Shown: positions 31,413-41,811, counted from the stretch's first letter. The stretch: DNA of 64,000 bases from Pseudomonas sp. ATCC 13867 (GCF_000349845.1 NC_020829.1:5401001-5465000); one strand, 5' to 3'. The notes: a model not told the origin generated them from the letters alone. Numbers and translations are program-made.

Positions 31413-33521
31413 ATGCCGGGCATAGATGCATTCGCCGACCGACTGTCGAGTTACCTGGGTCCGGATCAGGTCAACCTGGTCCGCCGCGCCTACTACTACG
31501 CCGAGCAGGCCCATGACGGGCAGCGCCGCCGCAGCGGCGAGGCCTACGTCACGCACCCGCTCGCCGTCGCCAATATCCTCGCCGACATGCACATGGACCA
31601 TCAGAGCCTGATGGCGGCCATGCTGCACGACGTGATCGAGGATACCGGCATCGCCAAGGAAGCGCTCACCGCGCAGTTCGGCGAGACCGTCTCGGAACTC
31701 GTGGACGGGGTCAGCAAGCTGACCCAGATGAACTTCGAATCCAAGGCCGAGGCGCAAGCCGAGAACTTCCAGAAGATGGCCATGGCGATGGCACGCGATA
31801 TCCGCGTGATCCTGGTCAAGCTGGCCGACCGCCTGCACAACATGCGCACCCTGGAAGTGCTGTCCGGCGAGAAACGCCGGCGCATCGCCAAGGAAACCCT
31901 GGAAATCTACGCCCCCATCGCCAACCGCCTGGGTATGCACAGCGTGCGCGTGGAGTTCGAGGACCTCGGCTTCAAGGCCATGCACCCGATGCGCTCCGAG
32001 CGCATCCGCCAGGCGGTGAAGAAGGCCCGCGGCAACCGCCGCGAGATCGTCGGCAAGATCCAGGAATCGCTGGTCAACTGCCTCGCCCGCGAGGGCATGG
32101 AAGGCCAGGTCCTGGGCCGCGAGAAGCACCTGTTCAGCATCTACAAGAAGATGCGCGGCAAGCGCAAGGCGTTCAACGAGATCATGGACGTCTACGCCTT
32201 CCGCATCATCGTCGACAAGGTCGACACCTGCTACCGTGTGCTCGGCGCCGTGCACAACCTGTACAAGCCGTTCCCCGGTCGCTTCAAGGATTACATCGCG
32301 ATTCCCAAGGCCAACGGCTACCAGTCGTTGCACACCACGCTGTTCGGCATGCACGGCGTGCCCATCGAGATCCAGATCCGCACCCGCGAGATGGAAGAGA
32401 TGGCCAACCACGGGATCGCCGCGCACTGGCTGTACAAGTCCAGCGAGGACGAGTCGCCCAAGGGCACCCACGCCCGCGCCCGCCAGTGGGTGAAGGGCAT
32501 CCTCGAGCTGCAGCAGCGCGCCGGCAACTCGCTGGAATTCATCGAGAACGTGAAGATCGACCTGTTCCCGGACGAGGTCTACGTGTTCACGCCCAAGGGT
32601 CGCATCATGGAGCTGCCCAAGGGCTCCACGGCGGTGGACTTCGCCTACGCGGTGCACACCGACGTCGGCAACAGCTGCATCGCCTGCCGCATCAACCGCC
32701 GCCTGGCGCCGCTGTCCGAACCGCTGCAGAGCGGCGCGACGGTGGAAATCGTCACAGCGCCGGGCACCCGGCCGAACCCGGCCTGGCTCAACTTCGTGGT
32801 CACCGGCAAGGCACGCACGCACATTCGCCATGCGCTCAAGCTGCAGCGCCGCTCCGAATCGATCAACCTCGGCGAGCGCCTGCTGAACAAGACCCTGGCC
32901 GGCTTCGACAGCCACCTGGAGAAGATCCCGCAGGAACGCATCCAGGGCGTGCTCAACGAGTACCGCATGGAAGTCTTCGAGGACCTGCTGGAAGAGATCG
33001 GCCTGGGCAATCGCATGGCCTACGTGGTCGCCCGCCGCCTGCTCTCCAGCGAAGGCGAGGAAGCGCCGAGCGCCGAAGGGCCGCTGGCGATCCGCGGCAC
33101 CGAAGGCCTGGTCCTGAGCTACGCCAAGTGCTGTACGCCAATCCCGGGCGATCCGATCGTCGGCCACCTGTCCGCCGGCAAGGGCATGGTCGTGCACCTG
33201 GAGAACTGCCGGAACATCAGCGAAATCCGCCACAACCCCGAGAAATGCATCCAGCTCAGCTGGGCCAAGGATGTCACCGGGGAGTTCAACGTCGAACTGC
33301 GCGTCGAGCTGGAGCACCAGCGCGGCCTGATCGCCCTGCTGGCCACCAGCGTCAACGCCGCCGACGGCAACATCGAGAAGATCAGCATGGACGAGCGCGA
33401 CGGCCGCATCAGCGTGGTCCAGCTCGTCGTCAGCGTGCATGACCGTGTGCACCTGGCCCGCGTCATCAAGAAGCTGCGTGCGCTCAAGGGCGTGATCCGC
33501 ATCACCCGCATGCGCAGCTGA
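31413..33521 (+). CDS. spoT: Bifunctional (p)ppGpp synthetase/hydrolase SpoT
   Basis: 702 residues. The order is HD hydrolase (about 25-180: [20 protein letters not shown], then [11 protein letters not shown]), synthetase (about 220-340: [20 protein letters not shown]), TGS (about 385-450: [19 protein letters not shown]), and the C-terminal ACT domain. An intact HDxxED (HDVIED) shows that hydrolase activity is retained, unlike RelA. SpoT sets the alarmone level in response to carbon, fatty acid and iron stress. It follows rpoZ, the normal place. Confidence 0.97.
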   Translation: MPGIDAFADRLSSYLGPDQVNLVRRAYYYAEQAHDGQRRRSGEAYVTHPLAVANILADMHMDHQSLMAAMLHDVIEDTGIAKEALTAQFGETVSELVDGVSKLTQMNFESKAEAQAENFQKMAMAMARDIRVILVKLADRLHNMRTLEVLSGEKRRRIAKETLEIYAPIANRLGMHSVRVEFEDLGFKAMHPMRSERIRQAVKKARGNRREIVGKIQESLVNCLAREGMEGQVLGREKHLFSIYKKMRGKRKAFNEIMDVYAFRIIVDKVDTCYRVLGAVHNLYKPFPGRFKDYIAIPKANGYQSLHTTLFGMHGVPIEIQIRTREMEEMANHGIAAHWLYKSSEDESPKGTHARARQWVKGILELQQRAGNSLEFIENVKIDLFPDEVYVFTPKGRIMELPKGSTAVDFAYAVHTDVGNSCIACRINRRLAPLSEPLQSGATVEIVTAPGTRPNPAWLNFVVTGKARTHIRHALKLQRRSESINLGERLLNKTLAGFDSHLEKIPQERIQGVLNEYRMEVFEDLLEEIGLGNRMAYVVARRLLSSEGEEAPSAEGPLAIRGTEGLVLSYAKCCTPIPGDPIVGHLSAGKGMVVHLENCRNISEIRHNPEKCIQLSWAKDVTGEFNVELRVELEHQRGLIALLATSVNAADGNIEKISMDERDGRISVVQLVVSVHDRVHLARVIKKLRALKGVIRITRMRS

Positions 33522-33541
33522 TCCCACCCCAAGGAGTCGAC

Positions 33542-33922
33542 ATGACCAAGACCGTTATCCACACCGACAAGGCCCCGGCCGCCATCGGCACCTACTCCCA
33601 GGCGATCAAGGCTGGCAACACCGTGTATGTCTCCGGTCAGATCCCGCTGGACCCGCAGACCATGGAACTGGTCGAGGGCTTCGAAGAGCAGACCGTCCAG
33701 GTCTTCGAGAACCTGAAAGCCGTGATCGAAGCGTCCGGCGGCTACCTGCACGACGTGGCCAAGCTGAACATCTTCCTCACCGACCTGTCGCACTTCGCCA
33801 AGGTCAACGAGATCATGGGCAAGTACTTCACCCAGCCCTACCCGGCCCGCGCCGCCATCGGCGTCGCCGCCCTGCCCAAGGGTGCCCAGGTCGAGATGGA
33901 CGCCATCGTCGTCCTGGAATAA
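33542..33922 (+). CDS. ridA: 2-iminobutanoate/2-iminopropanoate deaminase RidA
   Basis: 126 residues, the length of the archetypal Rid[29 protein letters not shown] is visible, and the substrate-binding arginine is in [21 protein letters not shown]. It hydrolyses enamine/imine intermediates from PLP enzymes such as threonine dehydratase. It follows spoT by 20 bases. It differs from the dad-operon paralogue, which has a diverged C-terminus. Confidence 0.95.
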   Translation: MTKTVIHTDKAPAAIGTYSQAIKAGNTVYVSGQIPLDPQTMELVEGFEEQTVQVFENLKAVIEASGGYLHDVAKLNIFLTDLSHFAKVNEIMGKYFTQPYPARAAIGVAALPKGAQVEMDAIVVLE

Positions 33923-33934
33923 GCCGCACCTCCC

Positions 33935-33963
33935 GAACGGGGCCTTCAGGGCCCCGTTCTTTT
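33935..33963 (+). terminator. Rho-independent terminator after ridA
   Basis: GAACGGGGC and GCCCCGTTC arms with a T run; ends the gmk-rpoZ-spoT-ridA cluster. Confidence 0.85.
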
Positions 33964-33980
33964 GTCTGCAAGGAGCAAAC

Positions 33981-34715
33981 ATGCGTCGCGCCCTGATCCT
34001 GAGCGCCCTGATCGGCCTGCTCACCGGCTGCGCCGGCACCCCGTCCGACCCTTCCGGCATCTGGGTCAACCAGGCCGCCATCGATGCCGCCGGCAAGGGC
34101 GGCAAGCTGCGCGAGGCGCTGCTGGCCTACGGCCCGAACCTGGAATGGAAGCTGGACACCAAGATCCAGCAAGCCACCTTCAGCAACGGCTTCGAGCTGG
34201 GCGAAGGCCAGTTGACCAGCGAAGACCCCACGCATTACCGCGTCGACTTCTACGGCAGCAACCAGGAAACCCTGGAGCTGGACGGCAAGGAACTGGTGCA
34301 GGTGGGCAGCGACAACTGGCCCGAGCAGCGCTTCATCCGCCCGAAGCAGCAACCCACCGCCCAGAGCCCCGCCGGCAGCACCTTCCAGAATGCCCTGTAC
34401 GCGGCCTACCTCAACGGTACCTGGGTGATCGAGGAAGGCCAGGGCAAGGGCAGCAAGGTCAAGTTCCTGCCCAACGGCAGCCTCGAAGGCATGCCCGGTG
34501 CCGACCGCTACGCGCTGTGCCTGGCCGGCGACTGCGCGGCCATGAGCGGCGACAACGACAGCATCTGGCTGCAACAGGGCCAGCAGGGCCGCGAGTACCT
34601 GTTCGAACGCGACGGCGACAAGCTGGAACTGTTCGAGGCGGTGAACCGCGCCCAGGCCGACGAGATGCCGGAGTACGCGCCGGGCAACAAGGTCTGGACC
34701 CTGGAGCGCGACTGA
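33981..34715 (+). CDS. Lipoprotein of unknown function
   Basis: 244 residues with a lipobox LTGC after a hydrophobic signal (ALILSALIGL). Start at 33981 with AAGGAG five bases upstream; the upstream open frame runs through the terminator and is not coding. The body is mixed alpha/beta with the conserved-looking stretches GIWVNQAAIDAA, GTWVIEEGQGKGSKVKFL and YALCLAGDCAAMSGDND, the last containing two cysteines eight residues apart that could form a disulfide. I do not recognise the family. It is predicted to sit at the outer membrane. Confidence 0.8.
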   Translation: MRRALILSALIGLLTGCAGTPSDPSGIWVNQAAIDAAGKGGKLREALLAYGPNLEWKLDTKIQQATFSNGFELGEGQLTSEDPTHYRVDFYGSNQETLELDGKELVQVGSDNWPEQRFIRPKQQPTAQSPAGSTFQNALYAAYLNGTWVIEEGQGKGSKVKFLPNGSLEGMPGADRYALCLAGDCAAMSGDNDSIWLQQGQQGREYLFERDGDKLELFEAVNRAQADEMPEYAPGNKVWTLERD

Positions 34716-34752
34716 TCCGCGCGAGCGGGCTGGCGTGCTCGAATGGCAACAG

Positions 34753-35376
34753 TCAGCGCAGCCCGCTCCACAGCAGCCAGCCACCCAGCGCCAGCAACAG
34801 GCCGCCGCAGAGGCGGTCCAGCGCGGTGACCCGGCGCTTGAGCCAGCCGCGCCAGCGCGGACGATCCAGCAGGCGCACCAGCGCCATATCCCACACCAGC
34901 ACCACCACGCCCATCCACAGCACACAGACGCCCAGCGCCCAGCCCGGCAGGTGGAACTGGCCGAGCACGCCGAACAGCCCGGTATAGAAGATCGGCAGCT
35001 TGGGGTTCAGGCTGCTGGCGAGCAGGCCTTCGCGCATGCCCCGCAGAAATCCCCCACTCCGCTGCTCACCCAGCTCCGTGGGAATCTCCAGCTCCCGCCG
35101 CGCCAGCAGCGCCTGGCCACCGAGCCAGACGAAGTAGGCGCCGCCCAGCAACTGCACGATGCGCAGCCCGTGGCTCGCCACCTCCGGCAACAGGCCGAGA
35201 ACGAACAGCACCAGCAGCATGCTGGCGAGATTGGCCAGGGCGATACCCGCCGCGCAGCCATCGGCATGCCTTCGACCTCGCAACAGCGCAGCGCGGATCA
35301 GCAGGAAGAAATCCGGCCCCGGCGACAGCAGGGCGGCGAAGTGGGTGCTGGCGACCAGCGCGAAGGCGGCGAACAT
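34753..35376 (-). CDS. LysE/RhtB family amino acid exporter
   Basis: 207 residues with six hydrophobic segments. The LysE signature LLSPGPDFFLLIRAALLRGRR is at the N-terminus, followed by GCAAGIALANL and RIVQLLGGAYFVWLGGQAL. Family members export amino acids such as threonine, homoserine or lysine. An AraC-type gene lies just upstream on the same strand and may regulate it. Substrate unknown. Confidence 0.88.
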   Translation of the reverse strand: MFAAFALVASTHFAALLSPGPDFFLLIRAALLRGRRHADGCAAGIALANLASMLLVLFVLGLLPEVASHGLRIVQLLGGAYFVWLGGQALLARRELEIPTELGEQRSGGFLRGMREGLLASSLNPKLPIFYTGLFGVLGQFHLPGWALGVCVLWMGVVVLVWDMALVRLLDRPRWRGWLKRRVTALDRLCGGLLLALGGWLLWSGLR

Positions 35377-35442
35377 GGCGATCTCCCGAGAGTGGCGAGC
35401 GGCAGTCTGGAAGGACCGATGCAGCGCAGTCTTGGAAGAAAC

Positions 35443-36243
35443 TCAGGTGCGTGTGGCGCGCAGGAAGTGCCCGGGCGTGACACCGGTGAAGCGACGGAAG
35501 GTGCCGGAGAAATGCGCCTGGTCGTAGAAGCCCAGGGCCAGCGCGACGTCCAGCGGCTTATCGCCCGCCACCAGCAAGCGCTTGGCTTCGCGGATACGCC
35601 GTTGCAGCAGGTAGGTGTGCGGCGGCACGCCGTAGGCGTTGCGGAAGGCCTCGATCAGGTGGCGTGGATGGCGTTGCAGGAGCGCGGCGAGGTCTTCGAG
35701 GCTGACCGCTTCACGGTAATGCGCTTCCAGGTAGTCCCGCAGCCGTGCGGTCACGCCGTTGTCGCGGCCAGCCGAGACGTTCGGGCGCATGCCGCCGTGG
35801 CGGACGAACACCAGCTCCAGCAGCGCCAGCAGTTCGCTCTCCAACGCCAACGCATCGTTGCACTCGAACTCCGTGGCGACACGCCGCAGCGCCTCCGCCA
35901 CCTGCCCGTCATCGTGCGGATTGAGTGCCTGGAAGCCGCGCGGCAGTTGCTTGCGCCCGAGCAACGGGAGCAGACGCGACTCCTCGATGTAGAGCATGCG
36001 GTAGACCAGCCGCTCGGACTCGGCATTGCCGGTGTGCGGCTCCTCCGGGTTCATCAGCGACAGGGTGCCGGCGGGCAGCACATGGTGCGCGCCGCGGCAC
36101 TGGTAGCCGCCGGCGCCGTGGAGGATGGCGCCGATGGCGAAGGCATCGTGGCTGTGACGGCCGAACGGCTGGCCGGAGAAGTCCGCATGGAACAACTCCA
36201 CCCCCGGCAACCAGGGGCGCGCCAGCAGCCGGTTGGCGTCCAT
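35443..36243 (-). CDS. AraC family transcriptional regulator
   Basis: 266 residues. An AraC-type cupin (FSGQPFGRHSHDAFAIGAIL) precedes the C-terminal double HTH (VSLEDLAALLQRHPRHLIEAF and the hallmark DVALALGFYDQAHFSGTFRRF TGVTPG). The ATG at 36243 directly follows the TGA of the SDR gene, so translation is coupled. Divergence from the metabolic genes around it and the adjacent LysE exporter suggest it responds to an amino acid and controls its export. Confidence 0.88.
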   Translation of the reverse strand: MDANRLLARPWLPGVELFHADFSGQPFGRHSHDAFAIGAILHGAGGYQCRGAHHVLPAGTLSLMNPEEPHTGNAESERLVYRMLYIEESRLLPLLGRKQLPRGFQALNPHDDGQVAEALRRVATEFECNDALALESELLALLELVFVRHGGMRPNVSAGRDNGVTARLRDYLEAHYREAVSLEDLAALLQRHPRHLIEAFRNAYGVPPHTYLLQRRIREAKRLLVAGDKPLDVALALGFYDQAHFSGTFRRFTGVTPGHFLRATRT

Positions 36244-36244
36244 C

Positions 36245-37114
36245 TCAGTCCTGTTTTCCGGCGAGGATGGCCGCGTAGCCTTCGCGGAAGCTCGGGTAGC
36301 GTGGCGCCCAGCCCAGCGCACGGGCGCGGGCGTTGCGGCAACGCTTGCTGCCGGCGCGGCGCACGCTCTGCTCGGCGGACCAGTGGGTGACGCCCAGCTG
36401 CTCGCGCAGCCAGCCGACTACTTCGTGCATCGCGGCGGGATCGTCATCGACGCCGATATAGCACTCGTCCAGCGCAACACCGCTGCGGTCGGCTTCCAGG
36501 AGCGTGGCCAGCAGGCCGGCGGCGTCCTCGGCGTGAATGCGATTGGCATACAACGGCGGCTCGCTGGCCACGCGGTAGCCGTCGCGCACCTGCTTGAGCA
36601 ACCATTCGCGGCCGGGGCCATAGATACCGGTCAGGCGCACGACGCTGGCGGGAATGTCGCTGTGCAGCGCCAGCCGCTCGGCTTCGAGCATCACGCTGCC
36701 GGAGTAGCTTTCGGCCTCGGCGGGCGAGGTTTCGTCGATCCACTCGCCCTCGCGCTGGGCATACACGCCGCTGCTGGAGACGAACAGCAGGCGCTTGGGC
36801 AATTGCCCGCGCTGCCGCAACCAGCCGAGGGTGTTGCGCAGGCCGTCGACGTAGGCGGCGCGATAGCCGGCTTCGTCATGCTGGGTGGCCGCCGCGCAGA
36901 AGACCAGGTAATCCAGCCGGCCGATCGGCCAGGTGTCCGGGCATTCCAGTTGCGCCAGGTCGCCGGCCACCGGCAGCACCTCGAAGGGCAGCGCGGCGAT
37001 GTTGCGGCGCAGGCCGTGGACGCGCCAGTCGCGCGCGGCCAGTTGGCGTCCCAGGCGGCTGCCGACGTCGCCGCAACCGACGATCATCAGGCTCGGGAAG
37101 GTGCTCGTACTCAT
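36245..37114 (-). CDS. NAD(P)-dependent SDR/epimerase-like protein
   Basis: 289 residues. The Rossmann motif MIVGCGDVGSRLGRQLAARDW is at the N-terminus, with FVSSSGVYAQREGEW in the middle, where the YxxxK of classical epimerases is not evident. It resembles the YeeZ group of atypical SDR proteins. The reaction is unknown. It precedes the AraC gene on the same strand and is divergent from oxyR. Confidence 0.85.
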   Translation of the reverse strand: MSTSTFPSLMIVGCGDVGSRLGRQLAARDWRVHGLRRNIAALPFEVLPVAGDLAQLECPDTWPIGRLDYLVFCAAATQHDEAGYRAAYVDGLRNTLGWLRQRGQLPKRLLFVSSSGVYAQREGEWIDETSPAEAESYSGSVMLEAERLALHSDIPASVVRLTGIYGPGREWLLKQVRDGYRVASEPPLYANRIHAEDAAGLLATLLEADRSGVALDECYIGVDDDPAAMHEVVGWLREQLGVTHWSAEQSVRRAGSKRCRNARARALGWAPRYPSFREGYAAILAGKQD

Positions 37115-37206
37115 GCTTGGCTCCGTGAATCGAGGGCTGGGAGTGTAGCGGTTGGTTCGCGGCGGTGCAGCCGCTATGCTTGGGCCACCTCAACGGATTC
37201 AGTGCC

Positions 37207-38139
37207 ATGACCCTTACCGAACTGCGCTACATCGTCACGCTTGCCCAGGAGCAACATTTCGGCCGCGCCGCCGAGCGCTGCCACGTCAGCCAGCCGACCC
37301 TGTCGGTGGGCGTGAAGAAGCTGGAAGACGAACTCGGTGTGCTGATCTTCGAGCGCAGCAAGAGCGCGGTGCGCCTGACCCCGGTGGGCGAAGGCATCGT
37401 CGCGCAGGCGCAGAAGGTACTGGAGCAGGCCCAGGGCATCCGCGAACTGGCCCAGGCCGGCAAGAACCAGCTGACCTCGCCGCTCAAGGTCGGCGCCATC
37501 TACACCATCGGCCCGTACCTGTTCCCGCACCTGATTCCGCAGCTGCACCGGGTCGCTCCGCAGATGCCGCTGTACATCGAGGAGAACTTCACCCACATCC
37601 TGCGCGACAAGCTGCGCACCGGCGAGCTGGACGCGATCATCATCGCCCTGCCGTTCCAGGAAGCCGACGTGCTGACCCTGCCGCTGTTCGACGAACCGTT
37701 CTATGTGCTGATGCCCGCCGACCACGCCTGGACGGCGAAACCGAGCATCGATGCCGAACTGCTCAACGACAAGAGCCTGCTGCTGCTCGGCGAGGGCCAC
37801 TGTTTCCGCGACCAGGTGCTGGAAGCCTGCCCGACCACCCGCAAGGGCGACGAGAACAAGCACACCACGGTGGAATCCAGTTCGCTGGAAACCATTCGCC
37901 ACATGGTCGCCTCGGGCCTGGGCGTGTCGGTGCTGCCGTTCTCCGCCGTGGACAGCCACCACTACGCGCCCGGCGTGATCGAGGTTCGCCCGTTCACCGC
38001 GCCGGTGCCCTTCCGCACCGTCGCCATCGCCTGGCGCGCCAGCTTCCCGCGGCCACGCGCCATCGAGGTGCTGGCCGACTCGATCCGCCTGTGCTCGGTC
38101 GCCAAGCCGACCGTCAAGGGTGAAGCCGAGCCGGCATGA
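37207..38139 (+). CDS. oxyR: Hydrogen peroxide-responsive LysR regulator OxyR
   Basis: 310 residues. The LysR HTH is TLTELRYIVTLAQEQHFGRA and CHVSQPTLSVGVKKLEDELG. The two redox cysteines are C199 and C208 (GEGHCFRDQVLEAC), the same positions as in the studied OxyR proteins; peroxide joins them in a disulfide and turns on katA, katB, ahp and related genes. The start is at 37207; the frame is open to 37165. The last four bases overlap recG (ATGA), so the two are co-translated. Confidence 0.97.
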   Translation: MTLTELRYIVTLAQEQHFGRAAERCHVSQPTLSVGVKKLEDELGVLIFERSKSAVRLTPVGEGIVAQAQKVLEQAQGIRELAQAGKNQLTSPLKVGAIYTIGPYLFPHLIPQLHRVAPQMPLYIEENFTHILRDKLRTGELDAIIIALPFQEADVLTLPLFDEPFYVLMPADHAWTAKPSIDAELLNDKSLLLLGEGHCFRDQVLEACPTTRKGDENKHTTVESSSLETIRHMVASGLGVSVLPFSAVDSHHYAPGVIEVRPFTAPVPFRTVAIAWRASFPRPRAIEVLADSIRLCSVAKPTVKGEAEPA

Positions 38140-40211
38140 CCGACCTGTCGAACGTCCCGGTCACCGCGCTCAAGGGCGTGGGCGCCGCGCTGGAAGAGAA
38201 GCTGGCGAAGGTCGGCCTGGAGAACCTCCAGGACATCCTCTTCCACCTGCCGCTGCGCTACCAGGACCGTACCCGCATCACCCCCATCGGCGCGCTGCGT
38301 CCGGGGCAGGACGCGGTGGTCGAAGGCGTGGTCTCCGGCGCCGACGTGGTGATGGGCAAGCGCCGCAGTTTATTGGTACGCCTGCAGGACGGCACCGGCA
38401 CCCTGAGCCTGCGCTTCTATCACTTCAGCCAGGCGCAGAAGGAAAACCTCAAGCGCGGCACGCACCTGCGCTGCTACGGCGAGGCGCGCCCCGGCGCATC
38501 GGGCCTGGAGATCTACCACCCCGAGTACCGCTCGCTCACCGATGCCGTCGCGGCGCCGGTGGAGCAAACGCTTACGCCGATCTACCCGACCACCGAAGGC
38601 CTCACCCAGCAGCGCCTGCGCCAGCTCAGCGAGCAGACCCTGGCGCGCCTGGGACCGTCGAGCCTGCCGGACTGGCTGCCGGCGGAACTGGCCCGCGACT
38701 ACCGCCTCGGCCCGCTGGACGAAGCCATCCGCTACCTGCACCGGCCGCCGCCGGACGCCGACCTGGAAGAACTCGCCGAAGGTCGCCACTGGGCGCAGCA
38801 CCGCCTCGCCTTCGAGGAACTGCTGACCCACCAGCTGTCGCTGCAGCGCCTGCGCGAGAGCGTGCGCTCCCAGGCCGCGCCGCAGCTGCCGCCAGCCAGG
38901 AAATTGCCGGCGCTGTACCTGAAGAACCTCGGCTTCAAGCCCACCGGCGCGCAGCAGCGGGTCGGCGCGGAGATCGCCTACGACCTCGCCCAGCCCGAAC
39001 CCATGCTGCGCCTGGTGCAGGGCGACGTCGGCGCCGGCAAGACCGTGGTCGCCGCCCTCGCCGCCCTGCAGGCGCTGGAAGCCGGCTATCAGGTGGCGCT
39101 GATGGCGCCGACCGAGATCCTCGCCGAGCAGCACTTCCTCAACTTCACCAAGTGGCTGCAACCGCTGGGCATCGAAGTCGCCTGGCTGGCCGGCAAGCTC
39201 AAGGGCAAGGCCCGCGCCAGCGCGCTGGAACAGATCGCCGGCGGCGCGCCGATGATCGTCGGCACCCACGCGCTGTTCCAGGACGAAGTGAAGTTCAAGC
39301 GCCTGGCCCTGGTGATCATCGACGAGCAGCACCGCTTCGGCGTGCAGCAGCGCCTCGCCCTGCGCCAGAAAGGCGTCGATGGCCGGCTCTGCCCGCACCA
39401 GCTGATCATGACCGCCACGCCCATTCCGCGGACCCTGGCGATGAGCGCTTACGCCGACCTCGACACCTCGATCCTCGACGAGCTGCCGCCCGGTCGTACC
39501 CCGGTGAATACCGTGCTGGTGGCCGACAGCCGCCGCATCGAAGTGATCGAGCGGGTGCGTGCCGCCTGCGCGGAAGGCCGCCAGGCGTACTGGGTGTGCA
39601 CACTGATCGAAGAATCCGAAGAACTCACCTGCCAGGCCGCGGAAACCACCTACGAGGAACTCTCCTCGGCGCTGGGCGATCTGCGCGTCGGCCTGATCCA
39701 CGGGCGCATGAAGCCGGCGGACAAGGCCGTGGTGATGGAAGCCTTCAAGGAAGGCCTGCTGCAACTGCTGGTGGCCACCACGGTGATCGAGGTCGGCGTG
39801 GACGTGCCCAACGCCAGCCTGATGATCATCGAGAACCCCGAGCGCCTGGGCCTGGCCCAGCTGCACCAACTGCGCGGCCGCGTCGGCCGGGGCAGCGCGG
39901 CGAGCCACTGCGTGCTGCTCTATCACCCGCCGCTGTCGCAGATCGGCCGCGAGCGCCTGGGGATCATGCGCGAGACCTGCGACGGCTTCGTCATCGCCGA
40001 GAAGGACCTGGAGCTGCGCGGCCCCGGCGAGATGCTCGGCACCCGCCAGACCGGCCTGCTGCAATTCAAGGTGGCGGACCTGATGCGCGACGCCGACCTG
40101 CTGCCGGCCGTACGGGACGCGGCGCAGGCGCTGCTGGCGCACTGGCCGCAAGCGGTCAGCCCGTTGCTGGCGCGCTGGCTGCGCCACGGCCAGCAATACG
40201 GGCAAGTGTGA
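38136..40211 (+). CDS. recG: ATP-dependent DNA helicase RecG
   Basis: 691 residues. The wedge/OB domain lies at about 1-180. The superfamily 2 motor follows: Walker A GDVGAGKTVVAALAAL, motif II DEQH in VIIDEQHRFGVQQR, motif III MTATPIPRTLAM, and motif VI QLRGRVGRG. RecG reverses stalled forks and processes branched DNA. Coupled to oxyR, a standard pseudomonad pair. Confidence 0.97.
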   Translation: MTDLSNVPVTALKGVGAALEEKLAKVGLENLQDILFHLPLRYQDRTRITPIGALRPGQDAVVEGVVSGADVVMGKRRSLLVRLQDGTGTLSLRFYHFSQAQKENLKRGTHLRCYGEARPGASGLEIYHPEYRSLTDAVAAPVEQTLTPIYPTTEGLTQQRLRQLSEQTLARLGPSSLPDWLPAELARDYRLGPLDEAIRYLHRPPPDADLEELAEGRHWAQHRLAFEELLTHQLSLQRLRESVRSQAAPQLPPARKLPALYLKNLGFKPTGAQQRVGAEIAYDLAQPEPMLRLVQGDVGAGKTVVAALAALQALEAGYQVALMAPTEILAEQHFLNFTKWLQPLGIEVAWLAGKLKGKARASALEQIAGGAPMIVGTHALFQDEVKFKRLALVIIDEQHRFGVQQRLALRQKGVDGRLCPHQLIMTATPIPRTLAMSAYADLDTSILDELPPGRTPVNTVLVADSRRIEVIERVRAACAEGRQAYWVCTLIEESEELTCQAAETTYEELSSALGDLRVGLIHGRMKPADKAVVMEAFKEGLLQLLVATTVIEVGVDVPNASLMIIENPERLGLAQLHQLRGRVGRGSAASHCVLLYHPPLSQIGRERLGIMRETCDGFVIAEKDLELRGPGEMLGTRQTGLLQFKVADLMRDADLLPAVRDAAQALLAHWPQAVSPLLARWLRHGQQYGQV

Positions 40212-40302
40212 CGCAGTTCACTCTCGCCGGTCGGCTGACCGCTCGGTCACGCTGACTGGCTGGTTATACTCCGCCCCAGCCGTTGATAACCGGATCACAT
40301 TC

Positions 40303-41709
40303 ATGAGCGACGCCGCACGCGCCCCCTCCGACTCATTGCAGGCCCCCGAGGTCATCCTGCAGCTGCTGGACAAGCTGGGAATCGCTTATCGCGAGGTCAG
40401 TGACGCCATCGCCCTGCCCGGCGCCCGCCGCATCCAGGCCAGCCTGCTGGAAGACAGCGTCGGCACGCTGCTGGTGCTGTTCCCGCAGAGCCAACTGCTC
40501 GATTTGAATCGCCTGGCCGAGCTGACCGGCCGCAAGCTGGTGGCGGTCAAGCCCGAGCGCCTGGAGCGCATGCTCGGCAAGCACCAGCTCGGCCGCCTGC
40601 CGGCGCTGCCGCCGCTGACCAGCTCGCCCTGCCTGTACGACGAGCGCCTGCTGCAGGAGCCGCAGCTGCTGATCGAATCCGGCACTACCGGTGTCCTGCT
40701 GGAGATCGCCACCCCGGCGTTCCGTGGCCTGCTGGAGAAAGCCAGCGCCGCGCGCTTCGGCGTCCTGCTGGAAGCCATCCGGCCGAACCTCGACCGCCCG
40801 GACGACGACCGCGCCGAAATCACCCAGGCCGTGCAGGCGTTCACCGCCCGGCGCATCCAGCAGCGCCTCGAGGAAACCATCGAGATTCCGCCGCTGCCGG
40901 AAACCGCGCAGAAGATCATCAAGCTGCGCGTCGATCCCAACGCCACGGTGGACGACATCACCGGCGTGGTGGAAACCGACCCGGCGCTGGCCGCCCAGGT
41001 GGTGAGCTGGGCCGCCTCGCCCTACTACGCCGCGCCCGGCAAGATCCGCTCGGTGGAAGACGCCATCGTCCGCGTGCTGGGCTTCGACCTGGTGATCAAC
41101 CTGGCCCTGGGCCTGGCGCTGGGCAAGACCCTGAGCCTGCCCAAGGATCAGCCACAGCACGCCACGCCCTACTGGCACCAGGCGATCTACACCGCCGCAG
41201 TGATCGAGGGCCTGACCCGCGCCATCCCGCGCACCGAGCGCCCGGAGGCCGGCCTGACCTACCTCGGCGGGCTGCTGCACAGCATCGGCTACCTGGTCCT
41301 GGCGCACATCTTCCCGCCGCACTTCTCGCTGATCTGCCGGCATCTGGAAGTGAACCCGCATGTCGAGCACAACCTGGTCGAACAGCACCTGCTGGGCATC
41401 ACCCGCGAGCAGATCGGCGCCTGGCTGATGCGCGCCTGGGACATGCCGGAAGAGATCTACACCGCCCTGCGCTTCCAGCACGACCCGTCCTACGCCGGTG
41501 ACTGCTCGACCTATGCCAACCTGGTGTGCCTGGCGACCCGTCTGCTGCGCAACCACGGCATCGGCAGCGGCCCGGAGACGAGCATCCCCCAGGACTTGCT
41601 GGATCGCCTGGATATCCCCCGCGAGCGAGCCGAGGACGCCGTGCGCAAGGTGCTCGACGCCGAAGCGGCACTGCGCGAGCTGGCCAGCCAGTTCAATCCC
41701 GGACATTGA
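40303..41709 (+). CDS. YbaK-like plus HDOD domain protein
   Basis: 468 residues. The N-terminal part (about 15-160) resembles the YbaK/aminoacyl-tRNA editing fold (ILQLLDKLGIAYREVSDAIALPGAR). The second part (about 190-400) is an HDOD domain (IPPLPETAQKIIKLRVDPNATVDDIT, VVSWAASPYYAAPGKI, LGGLLHSIGYLVLAHIFPPH). HDOD proteins lack the HD catalytic pair and are thought to act in signalling. The function is unknown, but the fusion is conserved next to recG in pseudomonads as far as I recall. Confidence 0.85.
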   Translation: MSDAARAPSDSLQAPEVILQLLDKLGIAYREVSDAIALPGARRIQASLLEDSVGTLLVLFPQSQLLDLNRLAELTGRKLVAVKPERLERMLGKHQLGRLPALPPLTSSPCLYDERLLQEPQLLIESGTTGVLLEIATPAFRGLLEKASAARFGVLLEAIRPNLDRPDDDRAEITQAVQAFTARRIQQRLEETIEIPPLPETAQKIIKLRVDPNATVDDITGVVETDPALAAQVVSWAASPYYAAPGKIRSVEDAIVRVLGFDLVINLALGLALGKTLSLPKDQPQHATPYWHQAIYTAAVIEGLTRAIPRTERPEAGLTYLGGLLHSIGYLVLAHIFPPHFSLICRHLEVNPHVEHNLVEQHLLGITREQIGAWLMRAWDMPEEIYTALRFQHDPSYAGDCSTYANLVCLATRLLRNHGIGSGPETSIPQDLLDRLDIPRERAEDAVRKVLDAEAALRELASQFNPGH

Positions 41710-41719
41710 TGCGCCTTTC

Positions 41720-41791
41720 GTAGGAGCGAGCTTGCTCGCGAACAGGGGCTAGCACCGAGCGCCTCCGGTTCGCGAGCAAGCTCGCTCCTAC
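41720..41791. repeat. Perfect REP inverted pair
   Basis: The 24-base unit at 41720-41743 is exactly complementary to 41768-41791, with a 24-base spacer. Core: GAGCGAGCTTGCTCGCGAAC. The best-preserved REP pair in the window. Confidence 0.9.
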
Positions 41792-41811
41792 AAGAGCTTT
41801 CGCAGCGCATG

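Noticed and set aside
31032..33527. An 831-codon open frame on the minus strand
   Set aside because: Exact antisense of spoT, which has clear domains in order.
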